Shown piece after piece: positions 1 through 12,214 of a DNA stretch of 59,606 bases. Numbering within the stretch: position 1 is the first letter of the stretch; each line of letters starts with the position of its first letter. The notes below the pieces were generated by a model that saw only the letters and a list, made by a program, of their open reading frames with translations, ran no database searches and was not told where the DNA came from. The stretch comes from Opitutaceae bacterium (GTDB lineage Bacteria > Verrucomicrobiota > Verrucomicrobiia > Opitutales > Opitutaceae). The stretch lies in assembly GCA_030693515.1 (NCBI GenBank), contig JAUYAK010000106.1:1-59606 (forward strand), written 5' to 3'. The position numbers were made by a program, and so were the translations under genes.

Positions 1-396
1 GCGCCGGCGGCCCGGCGGCGTCGCCACCTCGGCGCGGCGCAGGCGGGCGCGCACCGCGGTCAGCAATTCGTCGGGCGTCGCGGGCTTCGTGAGATAGTCG
101 TCGGCCCCGAGGTTCATGCCCGTGCGCATGTCCTCGTGCCCGGTGCAGCCCGTGAGAAACACGAACGGCAGGTGCGCCGTGAGCGGATCGCCGCGCAGGA
201 CCTCGAGCACGCGGTGGCCGTTGATCTCGGGCATGGTCACATCGCAGAGCACGAGATCCGGGGCGTCCTGGCGCGCCCGCTCGATGCCCTCGCGCCCGCC
301 GCGCGCCTCGATCACCTCAAAGCCTTCGAGGCGCAGCAGCTCACCGTAGTGCTGGCGCAGCTTGCCTTCGTCGTCGATGACCAGAATCCGTTTCAC
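1..396 (-). CDS. Response regulator, receiver domain (C-terminus cut by window edge)
   Basis: Reading leftward from a GTG at 396, 132 codons run off the window with no stop. The visible part is a CheY-like receiver: acidic pair D8-D9 in ILVIDDE, phospho-acceptor D52 in LVLCDVTMPE, switch T82 in VFLTG and lysine K104 in YLTKP. It should accept a phosphate from a histidine kinase. Whether it ends as a stand-alone receiver or carries an output domain lies outside the window. It diverges from the hybrid kinase gene 123 bp away, so the two may share a control region and a phosphorelay. The GTG start is chosen because the receiver fold begins at residue 3 and no upstream ATG fits. Confidence 0.85.
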   Translation of the reverse strand, partial: MKRILVIDDEGKLRQHYGELLRLEGFEVIEARGGREGIERARQDAPDLVLCDVTMPEINGHRVLEVLRGDPLTAHLPFVFLTGCTGHEDMRTGMNLGADDYLTKPATPDELLTAVRARLRRAEVATPPGRRR

Positions 397-519
397 AGGG
401 ACGGCAGACTGGGAAACACCCCGCCCAATGTAAAGCCGCTGCTAGGCCCCCCGGCCCACTCCTTCGCACCGCGTGGTTGCGCTGGCTGGCACGCCCCGTT
501 TCACTGCGGATCCTCCGCT

Positions 520-3500
520 ATGACCGCCCCGGAAATCCAGACCCGCTCCATCGCCGAACTCGAGCGCCTCTTGGAGCAGCGCACGGCGGAGCTCGCCCAG
601 GCCCGCGCCGCGCTGGCCGACAACGCCACGCGGCAACGCGAGTCGCAGACGTATTTCGAGAAGAGTTTCCACTCCAGCCCGGCACTGATGGTCATCACGC
701 GGGCCGGGGACCGCCGCATCGTCGAGGCCAACCCGGCCTTCGTCCGCGCCAGCGGTTACACCCGCGAGGAACTGGTCGGCCGCACAGCCGACGAGCTAAA
801 CTTCTGGGCCTACCCACCGCAGCGCGAGGAGTTCTTCCGGCGCCTGCGTGAGGACGGCGCGATCCGCGGCTTCGAGAGCGGGTTGCGCGTCAGGTCGGGC
901 GCGGTCCACACCTTCCTCGTCCACGCCGATCTGCTGGAGGTCGACGGCGTGCAATGCCTGCTCACCGTGGGGATCGACATCACGGATCGGCGCCGCCGCG
1001 AGCAGGTGCAGTCCGCCACCTACGCCATCTCGCAGGCCGTGCTCGCCGGCGGCGATCTCTCCGATTTGTTTCCCCGCCTGCACCGGATCGTGAGCGGGCT
1101 CATCTCGGCGAAGAATTTTTACGTCGCCGTCATCAGCCCGGACCATGCGATGCTCTCGTTTCCCTATTACATCGACGAGACGAGCGCCAAGCCGGCGCCG
1201 CGCAAACCCGGGGTGGGCCTCACCGAATACGTGCTCCACACGGCGCGCCCGTTGCGCACGACGGCCGACGAGATGACCGTCTTGTTCCGGGGCGAAACGC
1301 GCTACCGGCCCAACGGCCAGCCCGCCGCCGTGTGGCTGGGCGCACCGCTGCTCATCGATGGCCGCGCCATCGGCGTTATCACAGTCCAAGACTACCACAA
1401 TCCCAGTGCCTACACTGACGGCGACCTCGAGCTGCTGAAGTTCGTCGCCGATCAGGCGGCGGTGGCGGTTTATCGCCAGCAGATCGAGGCGGCGCAGCGC
1501 GAGTCGCGCGCCTCGTTCGAGAAGACGTTCTTCTCCAGCCCGGCGTTGATGACCATCGCGCATGCCACGGACGGACGGCTGCTTGAGATCAACCCCGCCT
1601 TTGAGCGCGGCTCCGGCTACACGCGCAAGGAGGCGATCGGCCGCACCACGCTGGAGCTGAACCTCTGGCGCGATCCGGCCCAGCGCGACGACTTCCTCCA
1701 CCGCATCCGCGCCGACGGGGCGATCCGCGATTTTGAAGCCGTTTTCCGGGCCAAGGACGGCTCCAGCCGCACCCTGCTGCTCAATGCCGACCTCATCGAA
1801 CTCGGCGGCCGGCCCTGCATGCTCACCGTCGCGATCGATGTGTCCGACCGCCAGCGGCGGCTGCGCATCCAGAGTGCAGCCTTCCAGATTTCCCGCGCCG
1901 TGCTTGAGGGCGGCGCCCTGGAGGAACTCTACGCACGGCTGCATCGGATCGTGGCGGAGCTGATGCCCGCGCGGAATTTCTACATCGCCGTGCTCAGTCC
2001 GGACGGCCGCGAGGTGTCATTCCCCTACTTCGTCGACGAACATGTGGAGGCGCCGCCGCGCCGCTCCGCGGCAAACGGCTTCACCGAGGTGCTGCTGGAA
2101 AGCCACCGCCCGCTGCTCACGGACGCGGCCGAGCTGGCCGAGCTGCTGCAGGCCCGCGGCCGCTATATCCCGCTCGATCGGCCCGCCGCCCAGCGGCTCG
2201 GCGCCCCGCTCGTCGTCGGCGGCCGCGTGCTGGGCGCCATCGCCCTGCAGGACTACGATCGCGCGGACGCCTACAGCGAGGAGGACATGCACCTCCTGAA
2301 CTTCGTCGCCGAGCAGACCGCCGTGGCAATCCAGCGGCGGCAGTCCGAACTCGCGCTGGCTGACGCCGAGCTGAAATACCGCGGCATCTTCGAGAACGCG
2401 CTGGAAGGTCTCTACGTCACCTCGCCCGACGGCCGCTTCATCAGCGCCAACCCCGCGCTTGCGCGTATCTTCGGCTTCACCTCGCCCGCGGAGCTCATCG
2501 CCGCCACGCCCGATATCGGCCGCCGGATCTACGCGCAACCCGGCCGCCGCGCGGAGTTCCTGGCCCTCGCCATGCGCAGCGATGAGGTCGCGGGCTTCGA
2601 GTCCGAAGTGCGCCGGCGCGACGGCTCGACGTGCTGGATTTCCGAGTCCGTGCGCGTCATCCGCGATGCCACTGGCGCGATCGAGCGCTTCGAGGGCGTG
2701 GCCAACGACATCACGCAGCGCCATGAGGCGGCGCGCGTGCTCCGGCAGGCCAAGGAGGCCGCCGACGCCGCGAGCCGGGCCAAGAGCTATTTCCTCGCCA
2801 GTGTAAGCCATGAGCTGCGCACGCCGCTGAACGGCATCCTCGGCTACACGCAGATCCTGCGGCGCGACGCCGCGCTCACCGAGCGCCAGCGCGAGGGGGT
2901 GCGCGTGATCCACGAATCCGCCGACCATCTGCTGGCGCTCATCAACGATGTGCTCGATCTTTCCAAGATCGAGGCGGGGCGCATCGATTTGCACCCGGCG
3001 GACTTCGACCTGGCCGAATTTGCGCTCGGGGTGGAGCGGGCGTTCACGACGCGCGCGCGGGAAAACGGCATCCTCTTCGAGACCGCGGTCGCGGCCGACC
3101 TGCCGCGCCGCGTGCATGGCGACGAGCAGCGGCTGCGGCAAATCGTGTTCAACCTCGTCTCCAACGCCGTGAAGTTCACGCGCACCGGCGGCGCGGTGTT
3201 CTCGTTGCAGCGCCCCTCGCCCGGGGGCGCCGCGATTCGCTTCTCCGTGAGCGACACCGGCCCGGGCATCACGGCGGAGGATATAGGCAAACTCTTCGAG
3301 CCTTTCTCGCAGGTGGGGCGCCGGACCGCCGCCGCCGCGGCCGGCACGGGCCTCGGCCTCGTGATCAGCCGCAGCCTCGTCGAGCGGATGGGCGGAGCGC
3401 TGCGCGTCGAGAGCCGGCCCGGCTGGGGCAGCCGCTTCTGGTTCGACGTTGAGCTGCCCGCGGCCAGTTCGGCGGCGCCCCCCGTGCCCGCCACGTCGCG

Positions 3501-4146
3501 CATCACCGGTTACGCGGGCCCCCGGCGCCGCGTGCTCGTGGTCGATGACAACGCCGCCAACCGGGCCGTGCTCATCGAGATGCTCGCGCCCCTCGGCTTT
3601 GAGATGGCCGAGGCGGTCGACGGCGATTCGGCGCTGGAGCGGGCCGATGCGTTCCTCCCGGAGCTCGTCTTGATGGATCTGCGCATGCCAGGCGGTGCCG
3701 ACGGACTTGAAGCCACGCGCCGCCTGCGCGCCTCGCCGCAGGGCGCGGCCTTGCGCATCGCCGCCGTGTCCGCCAGCGCCTACGCCATCGACCGCACGGA
3801 GTGCTTCGCAGCGGGCTGCGACGAATTTCTCGCCAAGCCCTTCCGCGAAGAGGATCTTTTCACCCTCGTCGCGCGGCTCCTTGGGATCGAGTGGACGCAC
3901 TCCGAGGCGCCCGATTCCAATTCGCCTTTTCCGCAGTCGCTCACCCATCACGCGCCGCCTCCCGCCGAGGCCGCCGCGCTCCACGATCTCGCGTCCAAGG
4001 GCGATGTCGTGGGTCTGCGCGCGCGGGCCGAGGCGCTCCTTGCGCAGGACGCGCGGCACGCGCCGTTCGCACAAAACGTCCTCGACCTCGCCGCTCGCTA
4101 CAAGATGAAGGCCGTGCGGCAATTCGTCGCCCGCTACATGGGCTAA
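520..4146 (+). CDS. Hybrid sensor histidine kinase, PAS-GAF-PAS-GAF-PAS-HisKA-HATPase-REC
   Basis: A 1208-residue kinase without an obvious membrane segment, so probably a soluble sensor. Domains in order: coiled-coil start; PAS about 45-165; GAF 166-320; a second PAS 325-440 and GAF 445-600 very like the first pair; a third PAS 612-735; HisKA with phospho-acceptor H764 in SHELRTPLNG; HATPase with N-box FNLVSNAVKF, G1 SDTGPGI and G2 GTGLGL; receiver with D1053 in LMDLRMPG; and a helical tail of about 55 residues as in many hybrid kinases. The ATG at 520 begins the coiled coil; the frame stays open upstream, but that stretch is complementary to the response regulator. The 20-bp gap to the next gene suggests one operon. 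The signal sensed is unknown. Confidence 0.92.
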   Translation: MTAPEIQTRSIAELERLLEQRTAELAQARAALADNATRQRESQTYFEKSFHSSPALMVITRAGDRRIVEANPAFVRASGYTREELVGRTADELNFWAYPPQREEFFRRLREDGAIRGFESGLRVRSGAVHTFLVHADLLEVDGVQCLLTVGIDITDRRRREQVQSATYAISQAVLAGGDLSDLFPRLHRIVSGLISAKNFYVAVISPDHAMLSFPYYIDETSAKPAPRKPGVGLTEYVLHTARPLRTTADEMTVLFRGETRYRPNGQPAAVWLGAPLLIDGRAIGVITVQDYHNPSAYTDGDLELLKFVADQAAVAVYRQQIEAAQRESRASFEKTFFSSPALMTIAHATDGRLLEINPAFERGSGYTRKEAIGRTTLELNLWRDPAQRDDFLHRIRADGAIRDFEAVFRAKDGSSRTLLLNADLIELGGRPCMLTVAIDVSDRQRRLRIQSAAFQISRAVLEGGALEELYARLHRIVAELMPARNFYIAVLSPDGREVSFPYFVDEHVEAPPRRSAANGFTEVLLESHRPLLTDAAELAELLQARGRYIPLDRPAAQRLGAPLVVGGRVLGAIALQDYDRADAYSEEDMHLLNFVAEQTAVAIQRRQSELALADAELKYRGIFENALEGLYVTSPDGRFISANPALARIFGFTSPAELIAATPDIGRRIYAQPGRRAEFLALAMRSDEVAGFESEVRRRDGSTCWISESVRVIRDATGAIERFEGVANDITQRHEAARVLRQAKEAADAASRAKSYFLASVSHELRTPLNGILGYTQILRRDAALTERQREGVRVIHESADHLLALINDVLDLSKIEAGRIDLHPADFDLAEFALGVERAFTTRARENGILFETAVAADLPRRVHGDEQRLRQIVFNLVSNAVKFTRTGGAVFSLQRPSPGGAAIRFSVSDTGPGITAEDIGKLFEPFSQVGRRTAAAAAGTGLGLVISRSLVERMGGALRVESRPGWGSRFWFDVELPAASSAAPPVPATSRITGYAGPRRRVLVVDDNAANRAVLIEMLAPLGFEMAEAVDGDSALERADAFLPELVLMDLRMPGGADGLEATRRLRASPQGAALRIAAVSASAYAIDRTECFAAGCDEFLAKPFREEDLFTLVARLLGIEWTHSEAPDSNSPFPQSLTHHAPPPAEAAALHDLASKGDVVGLRARAEALLAQDARHAPFAQNVLDLAARYKMKAVRQFVARYMG

Positions 4147-4166
4147 ATCCGCCCGCCCCTTACCTC

Positions 4167-5246
<1,080 letters not shown>

Positions 5247-5293
5247 ACGCCGCGGGGATTGCTTCCCCCGGACCCGCCACCCACCGTCCGCGC

Positions 5294-6376
5294 ATGGCCG
5301 AAACCGGCAACACCAATCCCCTGCCGACGCGGCGCAAGCCCAGCATCCCCGTCAGCGAGGGCCTGCGCACCTACCTCCGCCGCTACCGCCGCGAGCGCGA
5401 TCTGCCGATCACTTATGAGCGGCTGCGCGCGTTTCACGAGGTCATCCCTCTTACTGACGACGCCGGCAAGCCCACCCTGTGGGACACCGTGATCTACGAC
5501 GCCGTCGAAATGACCGCCCTCAACCAGGCGCTCAAGGAAGTCTACGCCCTGCTCAAAGTGGACGGTGATCTGTCCGTCGTGCAGCATCTCTACGTGGACC
5601 GCGTGGATTTTTGCACCTTCGGCAACTCCACGCCGTTCCGCGTCCGAATCGTCAACGCCTACAACGACAACCAGGACTACTTCTACGTGAAGCAGGCCGA
5701 CGCCTCGCGCCTCTACGGCCTCGAGCTCGAGCACCTCCTCTCGCCCAACCGCCTCAACTTCCTCACGCACGGCGCGACGCTCGTGGAGGAGCACGTCGCC
5801 GGCATCCCCGGCGACATGTTCATCGCCAACTGGCTGGGCAAACGCGCCGAACTGAAACCCATCCGCGTGGCCAAGGAACTCGTGAAGTTCAACGAGCGCT
5901 GCTTCGTGCGCCTGCTCGGCGACATGCGCTCCTACAACTTCGTCTTCGTGCTGACCCCCGACTTCGAGGAGGCGCAGGTGCGCATCCGCGCGATGGACTT
6001 CGACCAGCAGAGCTACGACGGGCGGAAGAACTTTTATTTTCCCCAGTTCTTCAAGGACAACAACCCGCTCGTGCGCTACTGCCTGCGCCACCTCCGGACC
6101 GAGACCGCGCGCCAATATGAACGCGAGGAGCAGACCCTAATCCTCCAGCGCGCCTCGCTCGCCGCCGAACGCCTCGGCCTCCTGCTCACCCAGATGTCCG
6201 CCGATCCCCTCGCGCCGCCGGACAAGGTCCGCACGCTGCGCGAGGGCCTCGCCGAACACTACGACCGCAAAGCCTACCTCAAGTGCGAGTCGATGGGCGC
6301 GCTCATCCGCGAGAACCTCGAGTCGCTCCGCCGCGACATCGCCCGCCCGCTGCCCGTGGCGGCGGCGCAGGAATAA
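5294..6376 (+). CDS. Uncharacterised protein with protein-kinase-like motif spacing
   Basis: A 360-residue cytosolic protein that I cannot place in a named family. Four spaced motifs resemble an atypical kinase: K133 in YFYVKQAD (possible beta-3 lysine), E144/E146 in GLELEHLL (possible alpha-C glutamate), D210 and N215 in LLGDMRSYNF (the D-x4-N spacing of catalytic loops) and D235 in AMDFDQQ (possible DFG equivalent). A glycine-rich loop is not obvious. The gene lies 47 bp after the receiver-kinase and is probably co-transcribed with the signalling genes. The ATG at 5294 avoids a proline-rich extension that the frame would allow. The kinase idea is inference; a non-enzymatic role is equally possible. 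Confidence 0.7.
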   Translation: MAETGNTNPLPTRRKPSIPVSEGLRTYLRRYRRERDLPITYERLRAFHEVIPLTDDAGKPTLWDTVIYDAVEMTALNQALKEVYALLKVDGDLSVVQHLYVDRVDFCTFGNSTPFRVRIVNAYNDNQDYFYVKQADASRLYGLELEHLLSPNRLNFLTHGATLVEEHVAGIPGDMFIANWLGKRAELKPIRVAKELVKFNERCFVRLLGDMRSYNFVFVLTPDFEEAQVRIRAMDFDQQSYDGRKNFYFPQFFKDNNPLVRYCLRHLRTETARQYEREEQTLILQRASLAAERLGLLLTQMSADPLAPPDKVRTLREGLAEHYDRKAYLKCESMGALIRENLESLRRDIARPLPVAAAQE

Positions 6377-6452
6377 TAATTTTCATCGCCAGCCCGCGCC
6401 GGCCCGGGGGAATTTTGCCCCGCCCCGCGTCGCAACCCCTCGCTCCCGCCCC

Positions 6453-7178
<726 letters not shown>

Positions 7179-7243
7179 CTCAAAATCTTCGGACTGCGAA
7201 CTGCACGGAAGCTGACGGATCGGGTCCCGCTCCGGCGGCCTTT

Positions 7244-7270
7244 ATCCGTTCTATCCGTGTAATCCGTGGT
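7244..7270 (+). repeat. Three 9-bp tandem units beginning ATCCGT between glpF and glpK
   Basis: ATCCGTTCT, ATCCGTGTA and ATCCGTGGT follow each other with exact 9-bp period. One strand reads as an IRSIRVIRG peptide, the other as [10 protein letters not shown] recall such strings as frequent spurious translations of a dispersed repeat in environmental bacterial genomes; that is recollection, not a search. Confidence 0.6.
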
Positions 7271-7292
7271 CAAAAAATCCCCTAAGCTTTCC

Positions 7293-8780
<1,488 letters not shown>

Positions 8781-8783
8781 AAA

Positions 8784-8859
8784 GTAGGGCGGGTCTGTGA
8801 CCTGCCCTTTTGGATGCTGAGTGTTCGCACCCAGGGCGGGTCACAGACCCCGCCGCTAC
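8784..8859. repeat. REP-like imperfect palindrome between convergent genes
   Basis: The left arm, GTAGGGCGGGTCTGTGACC, pairs with a right arm whose reverse complement reads GTAGCGGCGGGGTCTGTGAC. The 76-nt unit fills the whole gap between the glpK stop and the stop of the convergent oxidoreductase, so it could fold as a bidirectional terminator. It opens with GTAGGG and closes with CTAC, like the palindrome inside the nitrate reductase gene. Confidence 0.7.
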
Positions 8860-10185
8860 TCACCCGTTCAGCGGCCAGCCGTCGCGATACTTGCGGCTCA
8901 GAAACACGTTCGCCTCCGGACTGTCGGTCAGACCGGTCTTCCCGTCGTAGGCGATCTTCTTGCCCGCGCGGTAGGCGACGAGGCCGAGCGCCATCTGCTC
9001 GGTCATGAGCCCGTTATAGTCAAAATTGCACGAGGTCTTCAGGTTCGTTTTGCAGGCCCGGAAGAACTCCTCCTGAAAATTGCCGAGCGGCGGCGTGACG
9101 GTGGACTCGGTGCGCGGCTGGTAGCCGGCGAGGTCGAGCTTGTCGTCGGTCGGGATGATCATGCGCGTCGTGAAGTCCGCGACGAGCACGCCCTTCGAGC
9201 CCTTGAACATCGCGCCGTGCCCGATGCCGTTGAGATCGATCCAGCGCTTGGGCGAGGTGGGCAGCGCGCCACCCTGATACCAGCTCACGCGGATCGCGGG
9301 GCGCCAGTCGTTGGCCGGGTGATCAAAATGCGCAGTGAGTTCCACCGGCGTCACGTCGGGGTTGAAGGCGTCGCCCTTGGCCTCGATGGCAGTGGGGTGC
9401 GTGGCGTCGATGGCGTTCCACGCGAGGTCCATCGTGTGGGCGCCCATGTCGCCGACTTGGCCGGTGCCGAAGTCCCAATACATATTCCACTGGAGGCAAT
9501 TCGCGCCGGGGCCGCCGGAGAAGTAGCCGGAATTGTAGGGATGCGCAGGCGAGGGCCCGAGCCAGAGATCGTAGTGGAGCGTGGCGGGCGGCGTGCCCTC
9601 GGCGGGCAGGTAGGAGGGACGCGGGAGCTTGCGGTTGCCCCAGGCAAACACGCCGCGCAGCTCGCCGATCGCGCCGTCGCGCACGAGCTCGCGCACGCGG
9701 GCGAAATTCGGGTTGGCGTGCCGCTGCGTGCCGGCCTGCGTCGCGATTTTGTTTTTCTTGGCGAGGTAGGCGGCGCGGAGAAGGCGGCATTCCTCGACGC
9801 CGAGGCCGATCGGTTTTTCGCAGTAGACGTGAAGATTACGGTTCATCGCCCACATCGCGATGTGCGCGTGGGTGTGGTCGGGCGAGCACACGACGACGGC
9901 GTCAAGGTCCTTTTGCTCGAGGCATTTTCTCCAGTCCACGTAAGTCTTGGCACCGGGGAATTTCTTCAGCGCATCGGGGAAACGCAGCTCGTTGACATCG
10001 CAGAGCGCGACGACGTTCTCCCGCGAGAGCCCGTCATAGTGCGCGAGGCCGCGACCCCAGACGCCGATGAGGGCGACGTTGAGTTTCTTACTCGGCGTGT
10101 TCTGGCCGAACAGCATCGAGCGCGGGAGGAGGAGGAGGCCCGCACCGGAAGCGGTGGAGGATTTGAGGAAGAGGCGACGGTTCAT
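8860..10185 (-). CDS. Gfo/Idh/MocA-family oxidoreductase with twin-arginine signal
   Basis: A 441-residue NAD(P)-dependent oxidoreductase. The N-terminus (MNRRLFLKSSTASGAG) is a twin-arginine signal followed by a hydrophobic stretch, so the enzyme is probably exported folded with its cofactor. The Rossmann motif is VALIGVWGRG, and the family's EKP motif places the catalytic lysine at K124. The C-terminal alpha/beta domain is complete. Exported members of this family are abundant in Planctomycetes and Verrucomicrobia and usually act on sugars or sugar derivatives; the substrate here cannot be told. It is convergent with glpK and stands alone. Confidence 0.88.
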   Translation of the reverse strand: MNRRLFLKSSTASGAGLLLLPRSMLFGQNTPSKKLNVALIGVWGRGLAHYDGLSRENVVALCDVNELRFPDALKKFPGAKTYVDWRKCLEQKDLDAVVVCSPDHTHAHIAMWAMNRNLHVYCEKPIGLGVEECRLLRAAYLAKKNKIATQAGTQRHANPNFARVRELVRDGAIGELRGVFAWGNRKLPRPSYLPAEGTPPATLHYDLWLGPSPAHPYNSGYFSGGPGANCLQWNMYWDFGTGQVGDMGAHTMDLAWNAIDATHPTAIEAKGDAFNPDVTPVELTAHFDHPANDWRPAIRVSWYQGGALPTSPKRWIDLNGIGHGAMFKGSKGVLVADFTTRMIIPTDDKLDLAGYQPRTESTVTPPLGNFQEEFFRACKTNLKTSCNFDYNGLMTEQMALGLVAYRAGKKIAYDGKTGLTDSPEANVFLSRKYRDGWPLNG

Positions 10186-10308
10186 GATGGGGAGGGAAAG
10201 CGTCCGCAGCGTGAAGCGCCCGAAAGCGTGGCGTCAACGCGCCATTGCATCGCTCGCACCTGACACGCGGCCTTGTGCCCGCCCCGGCAGCGGACCACGC
10301 TGCCGATC

Positions 10309-11004
10309 ATGCGCCGCCCTCGCCTGCCCTCATTGCCCCTCGTGCTGGCGATGATCGGGCTCGCCATCGCCGCGCCCGCCGCGGAGGTCCAGCAGCACGG
10401 CCTGATCTTCGAGCAATGGGTCCGCGACACCTTCTTCGACGGCTACCGCCCGCCGAGCTACACGCAGCCGTGGGACATTCCGGCCTCGGCCAACACGCGG
10501 CACGGCGGTGTGCCGGTGAACCCCAAGGCCGCCAAGCTCGGCACGCCCGTCGATCTCGGCGACGCGCTGCGGCAGTTCGCGATCGACGAGCCGTTTATCC
10601 TCGTCGTCGGTTTCTGGCGGCAGGAGGGCGATGAAAAACGCTTCGTCAACCTCATCGCCCCTCGCATCGACCCCGCCGTCTGGCGCCGGCTCTGGGGCCC
10701 GATCACGCGCGCCGATCTCGAGCGCCTCGACGCCGTGATCAAGGACCGCTCGCTTACGCCCGCGCAGGCACGGGCCGCCGCGCAAAAGATAAAAAACGCC
10801 CCGCCCTTCACGCAGGCCACCATCGTCCTCAACCCGAAGATCGACGGCCAGACGCAACGCCGCCTCCAGTGCAGCCTGCGCTACGCCGATGTGTTCGCGC
10901 ACCTCGTCCCCGGCGGCAACCCGGAGCCGCAGGCGCAGCCCGCGCTCTGGGGCGTGCCGTTTCCCAGCGCGGTGGCCTCGAAGCCGCGGAGCTTCGCCAA
11001 GTGA
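10309..11004 (+). CDS. Exported protein of unknown function
   Basis: A 231-residue protein with an apparent signal peptide (residues 1-24, ending around AAPAAEV), so it is probably periplasmic. I do not recognise the family. The middle part, with WDIPASAN, VPVNPKAAKLG, TPVDLGDALRQF and PFILVVGFW, alternates short strands with charged residues and loosely recalls PD-(D/E)XK nuclease cores, but no motif is decisive. The ATG at 10309 is the first one that yields a plausible signal peptide. Its stop overlaps a possible GTG start of the aminotransferase (GTGA at 11001-11004), so the two genes are probably co-transcribed. Confidence 0.7.
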   Translation: MRRPRLPSLPLVLAMIGLAIAAPAAEVQQHGLIFEQWVRDTFFDGYRPPSYTQPWDIPASANTRHGGVPVNPKAAKLGTPVDLGDALRQFAIDEPFILVVGFWRQEGDEKRFVNLIAPRIDPAVWRRLWGPITRADLERLDAVIKDRSLTPAQARAAAQKIKNAPPFTQATIVLNPKIDGQTQRRLQCSLRYADVFAHLVPGGNPEPQAQPALWGVPFPSAVASKPRSFAK

Positions 11005-11015
11005 TCACCCACTTC

Positions 11016-12194
11016 ATGCACGAATCCCGCCGCCTTCGCGCCGTCCAGACGCCCATCATCCCCGCCATCGCCGATCTGATCCGTGCGCACCCGGGCACGA
11101 TCTCGCTCGGGCAAGGCGTCGTGAACTACCCGCCGCCACCGGAGGCCTTCGCGGCGATCGCGCGCTTCGCCGCCGATCCGGCCAACCACAAATACCAGCC
11201 CGTCGCCGGCATCCCGGCGCTGCTCGACGCACTCGCGCGCAAGCTCGAAACGGAAAACCACCTCGCCACCGGGCCCGCGCACGGCAACCGCATCATGGTT
11301 ACCGCCGGCGGCAACAACGCCTTCCTCGCCGCGCTCCTCGCCATCGCTGATCCCGGCGACGAGGTGATCCTGCCCGTGCCGTATTATTTCAACCACGAGA
11401 TGGCGATCACGATGGCCAACTGCCGCCCCGTGCTTGTGCCGACCGACGCCCACTACCAGCTCGACGTCGCCGCCCTGCGCGCCGCGATTACGCCGCGCAC
11501 GCGCGCGATCGTCACCGTCTCGCCCAACAACCCCTCCGGCGCGGTCTATTCCGCGGCGACCCTGCGCACGGTCAATGCGCTGTGCGCCGAGCACGGGATT
11601 TTCCACCTGAGCGACGAAGCCTACGAACAGTTCACCTACGACGGCGCGACCCATTTTTCGCCCGCGTCGATCCCCGGCGCCGCGGCGCACACGATCTCGC
11701 TCTTCTCGCTGTCGAAGGCCTTTGGGTTCGCGAGCTGGCGGATCGGCTGGATGGTTTATCCTGAAAAACTCGAAGCGGCGCTCCGCAAAATCCAAGACAC
11801 GATCATCATCTGCCCCCCGGTGATTTCGCAGCACGCGGCCATCGGCGCGCTCGCGGCCGGCACGCCCTACGTCCGTGAACAACTGCGCGCGCTCGCCGAG
11901 GTCCGCGCCCTCGTGCAACGCGAACTCGCCCCGCTCGTCGCCGACGGGCTCACGGAAATACCTCCCGCCACGGGTGCGTTTTATTTCCTGCTGCGCCTCA
12001 ACTCATCACGGCCGCCGTTGGAAATCGCCGAACGCCTCATCCGTGAACATCGCATCGCCGCGATTCCCGGCAGCGCCTTCGGCCTAGACCAAGGCTGCCA
12101 CCTGCGCGTGGCCTACGGCGCGCTGCAATCGGACAACGCGGCCGAAGGCATCGCACGGCTCTCCCGCGGACTGCGGGCCCTGACCAGGCCATGA
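11016..12194 (+). CDS. PLP-dependent aminotransferase, class I/II
   Basis: A 392-residue fold-type I aminotransferase of the aspartate aminotransferase group. The Schiff-base lysine is K234 in SLSKAFGFASWRIGW, the final arginine of that motif being the usual phosphate or carboxylate contact. VSPNNPSGAVY and DEAYEQF carry the cofactor-contacting asparagine, aspartate and tyrosine. The amino donor is not resolved; aspartate, aromatic amino acids or alanine are all possible. The ATG at 11016 is preferred. A GTG at 11001 overlaps the stop of the upstream gene and would add five residues. The gene is convergent with the LysR regulator, 20 bp away. Confidence 0.9.
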   Translation: MHESRRLRAVQTPIIPAIADLIRAHPGTISLGQGVVNYPPPPEAFAAIARFAADPANHKYQPVAGIPALLDALARKLETENHLATGPAHGNRIMVTAGGNNAFLAALLAIADPGDEVILPVPYYFNHEMAITMANCRPVLVPTDAHYQLDVAALRAAITPRTRAIVTVSPNNPSGAVYSAATLRTVNALCAEHGIFHLSDEAYEQFTYDGATHFSPASIPGAAAHTISLFSLSKAFGFASWRIGWMVYPEKLEAALRKIQDTIIICPPVISQHAAIGALAAGTPYVREQLRALAEVRALVQRELAPLVADGLTEIPPATGAFYFLLRLNSSRPPLEIAERLIREHRIAAIPGSAFGLDQGCHLRVAYGALQSDNAAEGIARLSRGLRALTRP

Positions 12195-12214
12195 GTCATG
12201 CTCCGCGCGGATCC

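Noticed and set aside
2017-4122. A 701-residue open frame on the minus strand opposite the hybrid kinase
   Set aside because: It is complementary to well-supported kinase domains, has no recognisable motif and shows the low-complexity wording of GC-rich antisense frames. The same holds for long minus-strand frames at 13559-15655, 16571-18610 and 37774-39846.
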